Source of the DNA: Aliikangiella coralliicola
Lineage (GTDB): Bacteria > Pseudomonadota > Gammaproteobacteria > Enterobacterales > Kangiellaceae
Length of the DNA: 64,000 bases
Assembly: GCF_007004725.1 (NCBI RefSeq)
Contig: NZ_ML660166.1
Location: forward strand, 62,001 to 126,000
Direction of reading: 5' to 3'
Below are positions 29,946 through 39,885 of this stretch, in pieces; within the stretch, counting starts at the first letter, position 1; each line of letters starts with the position of its first letter. The position numbers and the translations under genes are program-made. Below the pieces are notes generated by a model. The model searched no databases. It was given only the letters and a program-made list of their open reading frames with translations, and was not told the origin of the DNA.

Positions 29946-30479
29946 ATGAAAACACTTCAATGGTTCTTAACTCTAGCTGTCGCAACAACAACCCATCAGC
30001 TAAAAGCAAACAATAATGATATTTGTGATACCAGATTATTTAAACAACTCGTTAATGCCGAAAAAAGCGGGATTGAGCGCCCCGCACTAAAGCCTAGCAA
30101 ATCATTGAACTTCTTAATTTCTGAATATGAAATTTTATGTCCAATGCAAGTTGAACGAGATTTCAACGGCGATAATCAAATCGATTGGGTCGGTATCATT
30201 AAGCAAAATGGCCAATTCCATTTATCAGCTTACCTGTCGGGAAAAAATCAATACCGGCTAGTACAAATTAAACAATACAAAACCTTGCCTAATAATCAAT
30301 ACCTAGAAGCTTACACTGAAAAAAAACTACGTGAATCGACCGGAGTTATTGGCTTTGCGGCGGGCGTTAAATATGCCGTTGTAGAAAACAAACTTGGAAA
30401 TGAAAACTCAGTTGCTTATATCTGGAATGGCAAAACTTTAGAAAAATTGGCCGAATTTAAATTCGTTCCTAATTTTTAA
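29946..30479 (+). CDS. Small exported protein of unknown function
   Basis: A 177-residue protein with an N-terminal signal peptide (MKTLQWFLTLAVATTTHQLKA). Two Cys occur early in the mature part (ICDTRLF, ILCPMQVERDFNGDNQIDWVGII). The DFNGDNQIDWVG stretch resembles an EF-hand/VCBS-like calcium loop of the kind found in FG-GAP repeats, so a small calcium-binding or repeat-like periplasmic protein is possible. I do not recognise the family. I prefer the ATG at 29946, because an upstream ATG at 29910 would precede the signal peptide. It is alone between the queA and pilin operons, which are both on the other strand. Confidence 0.7.
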   Translation: MKTLQWFLTLAVATTTHQLKANNNDICDTRLFKQLVNAEKSGIERPALKPSKSLNFLISEYEILCPMQVERDFNGDNQIDWVGIIKQNGQFHLSAYLSGKNQYRLVQIKQYKTLPNNQYLEAYTEKKLRESTGVIGFAAGVKYAVVENKLGNENSVAYIWNGKTLEKLAEFKFVPNF

Positions 30480-30506
30480 CCATTAGTGTTATTTTTGAAA
30501 TCGATA

Positions 30507-30533
30507 AAAAAATACCTGCCATAAGGCAGGTAT
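30507..30533 (-). terminator. Rho-independent terminator of the minor pilin operon
   Basis: On the minus strand, ATACCTGCC and GGCAGGTAT form a perfect 9-bp stem with a 4-base loop, followed by seven T. It lies 68 bases beyond the pilE stop. Confidence 0.9.
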
Positions 30534-30600
30534 CTCACTTAAGCTTGTAAGCTAGCGCAGAACCTAAAAGTATCAACTAGCCTTTACCTGCTCATATGTT

Positions 30601-31014
30601 TCAGCAGTCGTTGGAACCTTCCGGCCAGCAATTTTTCCCATTCCAGGTTCTTAGTCCGGTATTGGTTAGCGTTAAAGCGCTATCTTTGCCAGCCATAGAA
30701 CCAACAGGTGTCGCCGTCAATGTATAAGTGCTTGCAGTATCCACGACAGTCAAATCATAGTATTTTGCTCCGCCGTCAACAGGAACCTGTATGGCAAAGA
30801 CATCACTCAGGCCATTAGGCAAGTCATAACTATAATTAGAAACTCTAAATCGTTCCATCGCTTGTGCAGCGTTTATCAACGCCGCCATTGCTTCCGAACG
30901 CTTAGACTTAATAATGTGTTGCTCATAAGACGGGTATGCGATGCTCGCCAACACAGCAACTATAGCTACCACAATAATTACTTCTACAAGTGTAAACCCT
31001 GAATTATTTTTCAT
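30601..31014 (-). CDS. pilE: Type IV pilin-like protein PilE
   Basis: A 137-residue class III-signal pilin. A short leader ends in G before the methylated Phe (NSGFTLVEVIIVVAIVAVL), with Glu at position 5 of the mature form. A single long hydrophobic helix is followed by a globular domain ending in a disulfide loop candidate (NCWPEGSNDC). The sequence resembles minor pilins PilE that follow pilY1 in Pseudomonas-type operons. It is last in the operon, 10 bases after pilY1, with a terminator downstream. Confidence 0.93.
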   Translation of the reverse strand: MKNNSGFTLVEVIIVVAIVAVLASIAYPSYEQHIIKSKRSEAMAALINAAQAMERFRVSNYSYDLPNGLSDVFAIQVPVDGGAKYYDLTVVDTASTYTLTATPVGSMAGKDSALTLTNTGLRTWNGKNCWPEGSNDC

Positions 31015-31024
31015 AAATTAGCCT

Positions 31025-34000
31025 CTAGTTACTCCAGCGATATCCTTGAATACCCTGATTAGTAGGGGGTAGGAAAGGATCAAGATTACACTGAGTACCA
31101 ACACAAAGTCTAGGTTTTACGCCATCACTTGTACCTTCAAGAAGTACCTGTGGCGGCGGTGCAATACCAACGGACACCAAATCCTGATACCTGTCTGACT
31201 CGGTTAGGTTACCATCGAAGTTAGTATCCACATAAGGGTTCCCATCAACAATTCTTAGACCATATATTCGACTTCCACCCGCTGCAGCCTGACAGGTTGA
31301 GCTTGCGCTACCTGGGGGTAGATAAGTAGTAAACACAACCGCATTATTGAAAGTAATAGATCTTTCTATCACCTTCTCACCAGAGCCAGAGAAACCAATA
31401 TACCACCCATTTTTAGGATTATTTTCATCGTTAATCACTTCCGCAGCGTCAGACTCACCATCGGAGTTAGAGTCGCCAATCAAATTAGTAACGTCAACGA
31501 GATCACTCATCGTTACATCCATATCAAAGGTTCCTTTAAGAACGCCTTCGTCTCTAATCATATAAAAATGATCAGTAATATTTTCGTCCAATGGATGTGC
31601 TCGATATCCAGAGCCTAAAGACACAGAAATAAAGCTGTTATCAATTAGCTTGATTAGCGCAGCGTCAACAGGATAATAAAATCTTCGATTATTCGCGACA
31701 TCAGCTGCAGTTTGAAGAGAGGCTATCCGGCCACCCTTTATCGTTTTCGACTCTTTATCCACGTCAAAACGGAAAACCTGTGCTTTAGTATCTGATGCGT
31801 ACATATGGTCAATCAGATCATCACCATCCAGATCAAAGGCAGTGATATCTGAAGGAACGGCGTTCATCGATAGCGGCCCTTCACTTTCACCCGGGTCAAC
31901 AGCACTGTCTGATGACCATAATAATCTTCCATCAAGCGCATCAGCGATATAAACAATATTTCCTGTTGTATCGGTTGCAGAGGCCGTACCCGCAAGGTCT
32001 TGACGAGTATCGTAACCACCACCAAAAATCATCACTAACTTGTCAGAATTCACGCCTGTCAGATCCATTTTTCCTATAGCTGGTTTTGACCAAGTTTGCG
32101 CTAGACGTGCGTAACTTGAAGCCGTCTGCCCAGGACCCACACTTGACTCACCAGAGATAATAAACTTCAATTCCGGCGCCGATGGATCGGAAATGTCAAG
32201 CGCATAATAGCTACGTCCACCTCTTCTCATTCCAACATAAAGATAAGCTTTTTCAGTGCCTACATCGACAAAACCGTTATTATTGGCGTCATCAATATAG
32301 ATACTAATCGCACCATCCATTCCGTAATTATGATCGCTCCCAATTCCCTTTTGAATCGCAGAAAGCTTACCGAGTAATTCTTTAGGAATAAATGCCCAGC
32401 TTTCAGTCCCTTGATTCACATCAGAATCAAAAGCATGTAGGAAACCATCGTTCGTTCCGACATAAATCATACTTTTATCGCCAGCGCCTTTATAACTCAC
32501 AATAACAGGCTGGGAGTGAAGCGGCTCACCCAAATTCTTATGCGCAGGCGTATTGCTTGGGTCATCCACATCGTAACTGGCATGATCAACGTCATAACCC
32601 AATGACCAGTGGATTATTTTCTTTCGATCATTTTCATCGATAGCACCTAACATGGCAGTGGTGATGTTAGTTGTATTAAATCGATTACCGCTAGACGTTA
32701 AGTCTGTCGAAATTAAGTTGGAGTATATTACTCGTGAATTGGTCAGCTGTTCTGCAACACCACCTTGTTCAACATTATTTCCGTCAACTACATCAGACCA
32801 GTAACTTTTTGAAGTTTTAGAAAACTCTGAAGTCAGGCTGTCGATTGCATTGTTACTATTAGCATCCACAATTTCGCCGTTGGATAACCGATATCGCTTA
32901 ACATTACCTGGCCAGACGCTTTTCGAATTCGGGCTGAACAATGAAAAATACAACTGGTCGCTGTGAGTCAATCGATTGTATTGGTTCACGGTTACACCCG
33001 TGGTTACGAAAGTCGTACTCACCGAGGCTATCGAATCGACTATCGTTTTTAGTACGCCAACCAATTGATCTTTCGATTGTGCTGAGTAGTGTCCACCACC
33101 ACCTGCGTCGGCCATTAACCGCATTAACTCGGGATCTGCGCCGGCACCAAAACCTATCATATGAGTATTAATACTTTGTTTACCAGGAAGACTCGACAAG
33201 TCGTTATTGTGCAAATATCCAGCAATATCAACGGCACAGTTCGCTTTAGGGTCACCTCGGTCACAAGATGAGCCGCCAGTCCAGGCACTAAATATCGTTT
33301 CAGTTTCTGTGTGATGGCTCGTCGGCGCACCGTCAGTCAAATAAACAATATGATTCGTTTGGCAAGATTCTCTAATTGGCGATATGTACTTCGCGTTACC
33401 AATAATCTCTTCATCCGCACAATCGCTTGCATTTGGATTGTCAGCAGTACAGCCCGCCGGAGTTATCAGGGTACCATTTTCATAGGATAAGTTATGGCTC
33501 ACTCGGTTGCTTTTATGGTCATTTCTGGTTTTACCAAATACCACTGGCTCACCTTTAAAATACAGCCCAGCTTCCGCAATGGTTGCAGCTATCGGCGTAT
33601 TACCGGTTGCGGGTAAATCCTGCACAGCTCTTTTAAGGTCTTCTCTTAAAGTCACCGTGCCCGGTGTATATTGCGATTCATAAGAAATAAATAATTTTGC
33701 CGCACGCTCCGGACTACCATCATAAGTATATGGCCTTCTTAAACCTGTAGTCCCGTCCATTACAAATGCCATATCCCCAGATGAGTTCCAATCCGAGCGG
33801 TTGACTACCTCCTGAACAATATCTTTAAGTTGCGGTGTTTGGTGAACTCCATATTGACTCCAGCTAGGCAAACCAGACCATGTTGCGGAAGCGGAAGTTA
33901 ATCCGATTGCAGCGCTGGTCATACTGGTATTTAATGCTGGAGTGCCATCATCAATTGCTTTAATGACCATACTCGCGGAGCTCGTGTCATTTTGACCCGC

Positions 34001-35131
34001 AGTCAATTCAATATAGGCGTCAGTAATTACCGCATTACGAGGGACATTAATTCCGGTAAATCCAAACGCCACTCGATTTCCAGAAGTAATATCAACATAT
34101 CCATATCCATCGCCGTATAGCTCTTCAGTATCATGAGCACCGTCGCTTACTTGTGACGAAGCTTGGCCAACATAACAACCAGACGCACCTGATGGTAATG
34201 TGGTATTATATTCAATACGTATTCGCGCAGCCGTTACCGTATCACTATTTTCGTCAGCACCACCAGATGCCGCTTCACCTTCAGCACTATAAGCAACTCT
34301 TGCTGCGTTTCCGCTTCCTTCAAACAACAGCACCAAATCATTACCACCACACCATGCAGGTTGATCAGTAACCTCTTGAACAACTTTTGCTAAGTCATCT
34401 GTTGTATAAGAATTTCCATTAGTCCAATCACCTGGAGTCCAGGTAACAGACTCAGCGGTTACTCCTGTCATTCGGCTTGAAATATTGGTAGAAGCACTGG
34501 TGAGTATGGGAGCAGAGGTTGTTTTTTGTGCCACAACTTTAATTTGTGCTGCCCCGGCTGAATCGCCGCTAGCAGTGAAAGAAACAGACGCCCTTCTAAT
34601 ACTGGCCCCTTGAGGTATATTTAAATCGGTGAATCGAACCGCAGTATATTTTGACGAAGCACCATCAAAAACTAGTTGGTTGCTATTAAGAAAAACGACC
34701 GATGTGGAATCTTCATATCCATCATTGGCACCAATTGTAATTTCCTGCTCAACGATTGGTGTTGCCGGTAAGTCAATATCTGAAACCGGAAATAAAACGG
34801 GACCACCACGCGCTCGACTATCAGAGCTATTTCCGCGAGTAAAACGCATCAAACCAGCGTTAACATTAGTCAAGTCTGTCAACAAATCATCCATTACCGC
34901 TTTAACAATCGTTATTCGTCTATCTTCAACCGCGGCATTCGAGTTACCTTGAATATCCCATTGCATACTACCGGAGGTATCCACGATAAACATAACGTTA
35001 GGTTTAATGTCCTTGGTGGAAGACGAAGGCGCGAAAAAGACTTCGGTATCATCGGCAGCAGCTTGAAAACAACAAAAGCTGTACACCAAACCAAATGTAA
35101 TATTTCGCAATAAACAACTGAATTTTTTCAT
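31025..35131 (-). CDS. pilY1: Type IV pilus tip adhesin/assembly protein PilY1 with inserted domains
   Basis: A 1368-residue exported protein, larger than typical PilY1. A signal peptide is followed by a VWA domain whose MIDAS motif is DTSGS (D51). The VWA is interrupted by two homologous segments of about 165-185 residues (roughly 125-308 and 325-485), each with a pattern of IPxGAxIxxA, a middle SSxxT and a DLxxVVQEV helix, resembling DNRLRE-type beta-sandwich domains. The VWA resumes (IVYLTDGAPTS, GFGAGADPELM), and the C-terminal PilC beta-propeller follows with Asp-rich calcium loops. PilY1 promotes pilus extension, adhesion and surface sensing. I chose the ATG at 35131, with GGAGG eight bases upstream, over a start 48 bases earlier. 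Confidence 0.94.
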   Translation of the reverse strand: MKKFSCLLRNITFGLVYSFCCFQAAADDTEVFFAPSSSTKDIKPNVMFIVDTSGSMQWDIQGNSNAAVEDRRITIVKAVMDDLLTDLTNVNAGLMRFTRGNSSDSRARGGPVLFPVSDIDLPATPIVEQEITIGANDGYEDSTSVVFLNSNQLVFDGASSKYTAVRFTDLNIPQGASIRRASVSFTASGDSAGAAQIKVVAQKTTSAPILTSASTNISSRMTGVTAESVTWTPGDWTNGNSYTTDDLAKVVQEVTDQPAWCGGNDLVLLFEGSGNAARVAYSAEGEAASGGADENSDTVTAARIRIEYNTTLPSGASGCYVGQASSQVSDGAHDTEELYGDGYGYVDITSGNRVAFGFTGINVPRNAVITDAYIELTAGQNDTSSASMVIKAIDDGTPALNTSMTSAAIGLTSASATWSGLPSWSQYGVHQTPQLKDIVQEVVNRSDWNSSGDMAFVMDGTTGLRRPYTYDGSPERAAKLFISYESQYTPGTVTLREDLKRAVQDLPATGNTPIAATIAEAGLYFKGEPVVFGKTRNDHKSNRVSHNLSYENGTLITPAGCTADNPNASDCADEEIIGNAKYISPIRESCQTNHIVYLTDGAPTSHHTETETIFSAWTGGSSCDRGDPKANCAVDIAGYLHNNDLSSLPGKQSINTHMIGFGAGADPELMRLMADAGGGGHYSAQSKDQLVGVLKTIVDSIASVSTTFVTTGVTVNQYNRLTHSDQLYFSLFSPNSKSVWPGNVKRYRLSNGEIVDANSNNAIDSLTSEFSKTSKSYWSDVVDGNNVEQGGVAEQLTNSRVIYSNLISTDLTSSGNRFNTTNITTAMLGAIDENDRKKIIHWSLGYDVDHASYDVDDPSNTPAHKNLGEPLHSQPVIVSYKGAGDKSMIYVGTNDGFLHAFDSDVNQGTESWAFIPKELLGKLSAIQKGIGSDHNYGMDGAISIYIDDANNNGFVDVGTEKAYLYVGMRRGGRSYYALDISDPSAPELKFIISGESSVGPGQTASSYARLAQTWSKPAIGKMDLTGVNSDKLVMIFGGGYDTRQDLAGTASATDTTGNIVYIADALDGRLLWSSDSAVDPGESEGPLSMNAVPSDITAFDLDGDDLIDHMYASDTKAQVFRFDVDKESKTIKGGRIASLQTAADVANNRRFYYPVDAALIKLIDNSFISVSLGSGYRAHPLDENITDHFYMIRDEGVLKGTFDMDVTMSDLVDVTNLIGDSNSDGESDAAEVINDENNPKNGWYIGFSGSGEKVIERSITFNNAVVFTTYLPPGSASSTCQAAAGGSRIYGLRIVDGNPYVDTNFDGNLTESDRYQDLVSVGIAPPPQVLLEGTSDGVKPRLCVGTQCNLDPFLPPTNQGIQGYRWSN

Positions 35132-35207
35132 TGCCTTAACCTCCGGCAAAACAAATAAGAATTTTTCATTAAAAGTCACACAGATTTTTAATCAAACATC
35201 ACAATAA

Positions 35208-35747
35208 TTAATTACAGGCCGTGATTTCTCTCGCCCACATTCTGGTCGTCTCAGATTTAACAACTTCCCCACCTTTCAGTAGTTGTCCATCGCCTTGAAG
35301 CAAATAGTTGCGGCAACCGATACTTGCACCACTCGAAGAAATCCCTAAACTAAAACCACCACATGATTTATCACAATCATCTAAAATCGTTGGTGTAATC
35401 GTCGCGACTAAACTTCCACTTCCAAAATCACCATCGATAAAAGCATTCGCAACACGTACACCATCTTTGTCATACTTTCTGTTAACAATTGCTCCAGTAG
35501 TTCTCAACTCAAATAAAACATGATTTGGATCTATACTAGTTCCCGTGTTGGCCTCGGCGACAAACGCACCAACGGCACTTTCAGCGGTACTAAATGTCAT
35601 ATTGTCTAAATGCATATTGGCAGCCATCCGCTCCTGCAAACCACTTCGCTGAGAAGCCGACAAACCAATGACCGTTAGCACTAACAACATTATCAGAGCC
35701 ACAAATAACGCGACTCCTGATTGTTTTTGATAAAAACCTTGTTTCAT
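35208..35747 (-). CDS. pilX: Minor type IV pilin assembly protein PilX
   Basis: A 179-residue protein with the PilX N-terminus: a short leader before SGVALFVALIMLLVLTVIG, then SASQRSGLQERMAANM, followed by a globular domain with several Cys. PilX primes pilus assembly with PilV, PilW and PilY1. I chose the ATG at 35747; the in-frame TTG at 35762 would add five residues. It lies between pilW (63 bases after its stop) and pilY1 (76 bases). Confidence 0.92.
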   Translation of the reverse strand: MKQGFYQKQSGVALFVALIMLLVLTVIGLSASQRSGLQERMAANMHLDNMTFSTAESAVGAFVAEANTGTSIDPNHVLFELRTTGAIVNRKYDKDGVRVANAFIDGDFGSGSLVATITPTILDDCDKSCGGFSLGISSSGASIGCRNYLLQGDGQLLKGGEVVKSETTRMWAREITACN

Positions 35748-35810
35748 AGTTACTTTTCTCAATCTATTTATTCCAACACAGATAAATGGCTTTACCTAAG
35801 AACCTGAATT

Positions 35811-36617
35811 CTAAAAGCCAGACATACATTTGATCGTTTCGTCCGAATTAGTCAGTATATTGAACGCTGAATTCGGCATTGGAATGGTTTTCTGAAACAA
35901 ACGCCGCATAGATCTATCGTTGAAATTAAACGCTTGATCCAAAACCTGGAATTGTTCTGCTTTGTTTTCTGGCAATATTTCATTATCACTTCGAAGTAAC
36001 AACGCAATTCTCACAGCTAGTACATTATTAACTAAACCAGCATTATTAACTTCCTGTCTTGTCATATATCGATCAACCAATCCATCTGGACACACACGCT
36101 CAGTTTCAACACCATATAAAACTTGAAAACTTTCCACATCCGCCACTAAGGGCTGTGCTGTTCCACCAACGCCCATACCACGACAAACCAGCTCATTGTT
36201 GTTGTTCACGGAGAATTGGTTGGTCACAATTCCGCCCAACACGACATTGCCGTTGCAATCAATATTATTGACGCCGTCATTCGCTCTCACGTAAGTCAAA
36301 GCGATAGTGTCATTATTTGCACCATCAGCAGAATTTAAGAAATCAATCGCAGGCCTGACTTCATTAGCAGTAGGGTCACTCCAACCAGCCATTTCTATTT
36401 GATCACCAAGAAACATCAGTGCAAATCGTCCATCTTCCTGAATAGTGGCTAACTCATCTTGCATGGTGTAGTTTTGATTAGAACCAAGAAATAATTGCAG
36501 TACGCCTCCCAATAACAACAAACCCAAAACACCCGCAATTAATAATTCAACGATTGAAAAACCGCCCTGCTTTTTATGAAATGCGCTACTTTTGTGAGCA
36601 ATTCGAAAATGATTCAC
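35811..36617 (-). CDS. pilW: Minor type IV pilin assembly protein PilW
   Basis: A 268-residue protein with prepilin signature KQGGFSIVELLIAGVLGLLLL and a globular domain resembling PilW (SNQNYTMQDELATIQEDGRFAL). It is part of the minor pilin tip complex. Translation starts at a GTG whose bases overlap the pilV stop by 4 (GTGA), so the two are coupled. Confidence 0.92.
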   Translation of the reverse strand: MNHFRIAHKSSAFHKKQGGFSIVELLIAGVLGLLLLGGVLQLFLGSNQNYTMQDELATIQEDGRFALMFLGDQIEMAGWSDPTANEVRPAIDFLNSADGANNDTIALTYVRANDGVNNIDCNGNVVLGGIVTNQFSVNNNNELVCRGMGVGGTAQPLVADVESFQVLYGVETERVCPDGLVDRYMTRQEVNNAGLVNNVLAVRIALLLRSDNEILPENKAEQFQVLDQAFNFNDRSMRRLFQKTIPMPNSAFNILTNSDETIKCMSGF

Positions 36618-37192
36618 GGTACTAACTCCATAATCATACAGTTGCGGTCATCTGACCCGGTAAGTGCCTGACAGTTGGCATTGACCACAGTTACATTGCC
36701 CGTATCTTGCCTACCTTCCGCGGAATCCCAATCAACGACAATTGTTAAGCGAATCCCGTTGTTGATAACTCGAACTTGACCATCGGGTAATACACTGTCT
36801 TCAGCGGCAGCAGAGCAAACTTCCCACATATCAAATATTGCAAGTTGAGCCGGAGTGCAATCATTGGCACCACGACACATTGTTTCCGGATCGGCATCAC
36901 ACGCTAGCGCTGCGTTATTGCCGTTGTGATAAAGTGCCAAAAAATTCGCATAGGTAATGTTTGGGTTGGCCATCATTACAGCTGTTTTCGAAGCTCGGAT
37001 ACGAGAGGCATAATCTTCTGCAATTGAAGTCGCCTGGGACGCGAAATAGCCTTCTTGGTTACTTGATACACTTGAAACCTGAAGCGCCGCAACCCCAAGT
37101 AGACCGATACCAAGAATTAAAGTCGTTACAAGAATTTCAATTAATGAAATACCCGACTGCTTTTTTGCAGATAGCTGGTTGTTCACTAACAT
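36614..37192 (-). CDS. pilV: Type IV pilus minor pilin PilV
   Basis: A 192-residue protein with prepilin signature KQSGISLIEILVTTLILGIGLLG and the following LQVSSVSSNQEGYFASQATS typical of PilV. Several Cys lie in the globular part. It overlaps fimU at its start by 7 bases and pilW at its end by 4, so the block is translated as a unit. It joins the tip complex that initiates the pilus. Confidence 0.93.
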   Translation of the reverse strand: MLVNNQLSAKKQSGISLIEILVTTLILGIGLLGVAALQVSSVSSNQEGYFASQATSIAEDYASRIRASKTAVMMANPNITYANFLALYHNGNNAALACDADPETMCRGANDCTPAQLAIFDMWEVCSAAAEDSVLPDGQVRVINNGIRLTIVVDWDSAEGRQDTGNVTVVNANCQALTGSDDRNCMIMELVP

Positions 37193-37629
37193 GAGGGGTT
37201 CTCCACTACAGACACACTGCCACCTGTTGACACTGTAATATCACGGCCAATTCCTCTATCATCGCATATTTGCATTGTTTCAACAGTCGATGGAAACGAA
37301 CGATAACCGTTCGCCTGATAAGTAACAGTTCTCAACGTTAAACTAATCCCATCCCCTGGTGGGTTAAAAGTATTCAGTACGGCGTTATTGGTCACATCGA
37401 ACACCTGCCAGCCACCGCTGCCATTATCTTCGACTCGCACCGTTGCTCCCAACTTAACAGCCTCAGAACGTGCAGTATTAAGCGCACCGATTAAAAGGTT
37501 AGTATTTGAGGTTAGCCTTGAGTTTTTGATCGTTGTGTTAAACGCAGGAATCGCAATCGTAGTCAAGATTCCAACAATCGCAATGGTGACAATCAATTCC
37601 AGTAAGGTAAAACCCAATGTGTTTTTCAT
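37186..37629 (-). CDS. fimU: GspH/FimT-family minor pilin (FimU-like)
   Basis: A 147-residue protein: NTLGFTLLELIVTIAIVGILTTIAIPAF is the prepilin N-terminus, and NLLIGALNTARSEAVKLGATV is the GspH/FimT signature. In Pseudomonas the equivalent gene fimU opens the operon fimU-pilV-pilW-pilX-pilY1-pilE, the same order as here. The region upstream holds a perfect CRP-type site about 144 bases before the start (37773-37788). Confidence 0.92.
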   Translation of the reverse strand: MKNTLGFTLLELIVTIAIVGILTTIAIPAFNTTIKNSRLTSNTNLLIGALNTARSEAVKLGATVRVEDNGSGGWQVFDVTNNAVLNTFNPPGDGISLTLRTVTYQANGYRSFPSTVETMQICDDRGIGRDITVSTGGSVSVVENPSC

Positions 37630-37772
37630 GTGCTCGTTTCACTTAAAATAGAGACAGACAGATCAAAAAAGATATCGTCTGGATAAACTATTATTCCAAA
37701 CAGCTAATATATCAACCTAACTCCGATAGTTGTATGTCTTTAAGGGATAAGTGGAGAGAATTCAAGGACATG

Positions 37773-37788
37773 TGTGACGGACGTCACA
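37773..37788. promoter_or_regulatory. CRP/Vfr-type site upstream of the minor pilin operon
   Basis: TGTGACGGACGTCACA matches TGTGA-N6-TCACA exactly and is a 7+7 inverted repeat. It lies between fimU and ispH (both minus), 144-159 bases before the fimU start and beyond the ispH stop, so fimU is the likely target. Confidence 0.65.
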
Positions 37789-37887
37789 TTCATTCTTAAA
37801 TGTAATAAAAACTGCTTTTGTAACACTAGCTATTGATAAAAATAACGCCATTAAGTTAACCAAAAGCCAAAATTCACAGAATAGGGT

Positions 37888-38820
37888 CTAGCGCAACTCT
37901 ATCGGCACAGGAAAATACATATTTTCAGGGTTTTCAGAGACAAACTCAGCCATTTTTCCGCCCTGTTGTTTAAGTTTTTCAATGACTTCTTCGACGAGAA
38001 TTTCGGGGGCAGATGCACCAGCCGTCACACCAACACATTGAATACCGGACAGCCACTCATCTTGAATTTCCGCTGCATTATCAATGAGATAAGCCTTACT
38101 TCCCTGATGTTCGGCAAGTTCTTTTAATCGATTAGAATTTGAACTGTTTTGGCTGCCAACAACTAAGATCAACTCCGCTTCTTCCGCTAGTTGTTTCACA
38201 GCATCTTGTCGATTTTGAGTTGCGTAGCAAATGTCGTCTTTTTTAGGTCCTTTAATTTCAGGAAACTTCTGTTTTAGTTGCGCTATCAGACCTTTAGTTT
38301 CATCAACTGACAATGTTGTTTGTGATACGTAAAAAAGCTTATCTGGGTTTGATACATCAAGTGACTCAATATCCGCAGAGTCCTCAACCAGGTACATTCC
38401 GCCTGAGGAGTTAGCATATTGCCCCATAGTGCCTTCAACCTCAGGATGTCCTTTATGCCCGATTAACACGCCATCTTCACCGTTTTTACTCTTTCTCACT
38501 ACTTCCATATGAACTTTGGTGACTAAAGGACAAGTTGCGTCGAAAACCCGAAAACCTCTTTGCTTTGCTTCGTCTTTCACCGCTTGTGAAACCCCATGCG
38601 CACTATATATCAAGGTACTCTCTGGCGGCACGTCGCTCAGATCTTCGATGAAAATAGCACCTTTTTCCTTAAGGTCATCGACGACAAATTTGTTATGAAC
38701 CACTTCATGTTTCACATAAATAGGTGCACCGAAAAGGTCCAGGGCACGATTAACAATTTCTATCGCTCGATCAACCCCGGCACAAAAACCTCGGGGATTA
38801 GCAAGAAGTATTTTCATCAT
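37888..38820 (-). CDS. ispH: 4-hydroxy-3-methylbut-2-enyl diphosphate reductase
   Basis: A 310-residue protein with the IspH/LytB N-terminus [19 protein letters not shown], in which the Cys is the first cluster ligand. It also has [43 protein letters not shown] and VGSQNSSNS. It is the last step of the MEP isoprenoid pathway, making IPP and DMAPP. Two adjacent ATGs could start it; the first is used here. It lies 92 bases downstream of fkpB in the conserved ileS-lspA-fkpB-ispH order. Confidence 0.97.
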   Translation of the reverse strand: MMKILLANPRGFCAGVDRAIEIVNRALDLFGAPIYVKHEVVHNKFVVDDLKEKGAIFIEDLSDVPPESTLIYSAHGVSQAVKDEAKQRGFRVFDATCPLVTKVHMEVVRKSKNGEDGVLIGHKGHPEVEGTMGQYANSSGGMYLVEDSADIESLDVSNPDKLFYVSQTTLSVDETKGLIAQLKQKFPEIKGPKKDDICYATQNRQDAVKQLAEEAELILVVGSQNSSNSNRLKELAEHQGSKAYLIDNAAEIQDEWLSGIQCVGVTAGASAPEILVEEVIEKLKQQGGKMAEFVSENPENMYFPVPIELR

Positions 38821-38912
38821 TTTTTCCGTAACTAACTAGTTTATTTTTTATTAAAAACAAACATTTAAACCAACATACGCATTGTAAAGCAATTGATGTC
38901 AATTAAGACCAA

Positions 38913-39368
38913 CTACGCCGCAATCTGTTTGATTTCTAATTCAAAAATAACCGTTTCACCCGCTAATGGATGATTGAAATCAACTTTCACCGATGTTCCA
39001 AGAATTTCTCGAATAATACCGGGGAGCTGATTGCCATTAGGTTGCTCAAAGGAAACAATTGCGCCTTTCTCCAGTTTAACATCTTGCGGGAATTGGGAAA
39101 TATCCATGAAGTGAATATTATCTGGAACCGACTCGCCAAATGCATCTGCCGGGCCTAGTTCGAAAGTTAATTTGTCATCTATTTTAGCGCCGATCAGGTT
39201 TGATTCAAAAGCCTCACTAAAGCTCCCATCACCCAAAATCAGCCAGCTCGGCTTACCATGAACCTTGGTACTGTCAGCAACGCTACCGTCTTTGAGTTTA
39301 ATTGTCACATCAGCCAACACACGACAACCAGAAGTTACCTGCTCACATAATTCACTTCTTTCTAACAT
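38913..39368 (-). CDS. fkpB: FKBP-type peptidyl-prolyl isomerase FkpB (SlpA)
   Basis: A 151-residue FKBP of the SlpA/FkpB type, with KLKDGSVADSTKVHGKPSW, LGDGSFSEAFESNLIGAK and the hallmark VDFNHPLAGETVIFELEI. It contains the inserted flap domain of this group and acts as a prolyl isomerase and chaperone, usually cytosolic. It overlaps lspA by 17 bases, so the genes are coupled. No signal peptide is present. Confidence 0.95.
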   Translation of the reverse strand: MLERSELCEQVTSGCRVLADVTIKLKDGSVADSTKVHGKPSWLILGDGSFSEAFESNLIGAKIDDKLTFELGPADAFGESVPDNIHFMDISQFPQDVKLEKGAIVSFEQPNGNQLPGIIREILGTSVKVDFNHPLAGETVIFELEIKQIAA

Positions 39369-39885
39369 CTTGCTTCTCTTCTGGATTGATAAAACTATCT
39401 ATCAACATCATCGCAGCACCTAGCAAAATAACACTATCTGCAATATTAAATGCCGGCCAGTGATAATCCTGATAGTACCAATCAATAAAATCAACCACTT
39501 CCCCCAGTGTGAGCCTATCGTACAAATTACCCAGCGCACCAGCTAGAATTAACGCCAGTGCACAAGAAAGCCATTTTTGGGCTGCAGGTATGGTGTACAT
39601 CCAGTACAGAATCCCAAGACTAACGAGGATGGAAACCGCACTAAAGAAAAACACTTGCCAACCACCTGCATCTGCTAAAAAAGAAAACGCAGCGCCCGGG
39701 TTATAACGAATAACCAGGTTAAAAAACGGCATAACTTCAATGGTTTCATAAGGCTCGATATAAGCGACCGCGAGGTGTTTAGTGACCTGATCAACAATAA
39801 AAAACAATATGGTTAGCCACAGCCACTGTAGCCCAGTTTGCAGCGGCTTTAACTTCTCAGTACTAACTAAATCGGCGTTAGGCAT
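39352..39885 (-). CDS. lspA: Lipoprotein signal peptidase
   Basis: A 177-residue inner-membrane aspartyl protease with four predicted helices. Conserved parts are [36 protein letters not shown] with VVDFIDWYY, and FNIADSVI, which supply the two catalytic Asp. It removes signal peptides from diacylated prolipoproteins, several of which occur in this window. I chose the ATG at 39885 (AAGGAG 12 bases upstream); an in-frame ATG at 39915 would add ten residues inside ileS. Either way, it overlaps the ileS end and the fkpB start. Confidence 0.95.
   Translation of the reverse strand: MPNADLVSTEKLKPLQTGLQWLWLTILFFIVDQVTKHLAVAYIEPYETIEVMPFFNLVIRYNPGAAFSFLADAGGWQVFFFSAVSILVSLGILYWMYTIPAAQKWLSCALALILAGALGNLYDRLTLGEVVDFIDWYYQDYHWPAFNIADSVILLGAAMMLIDSFINPEEKQDVRKK

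Noticed and set aside
29828-30016. 62-codon frame overlapping the small exported gene
   Set aside because: Overlaps the better-supported frame with a signal peptide and lacks a ribosome-binding site.
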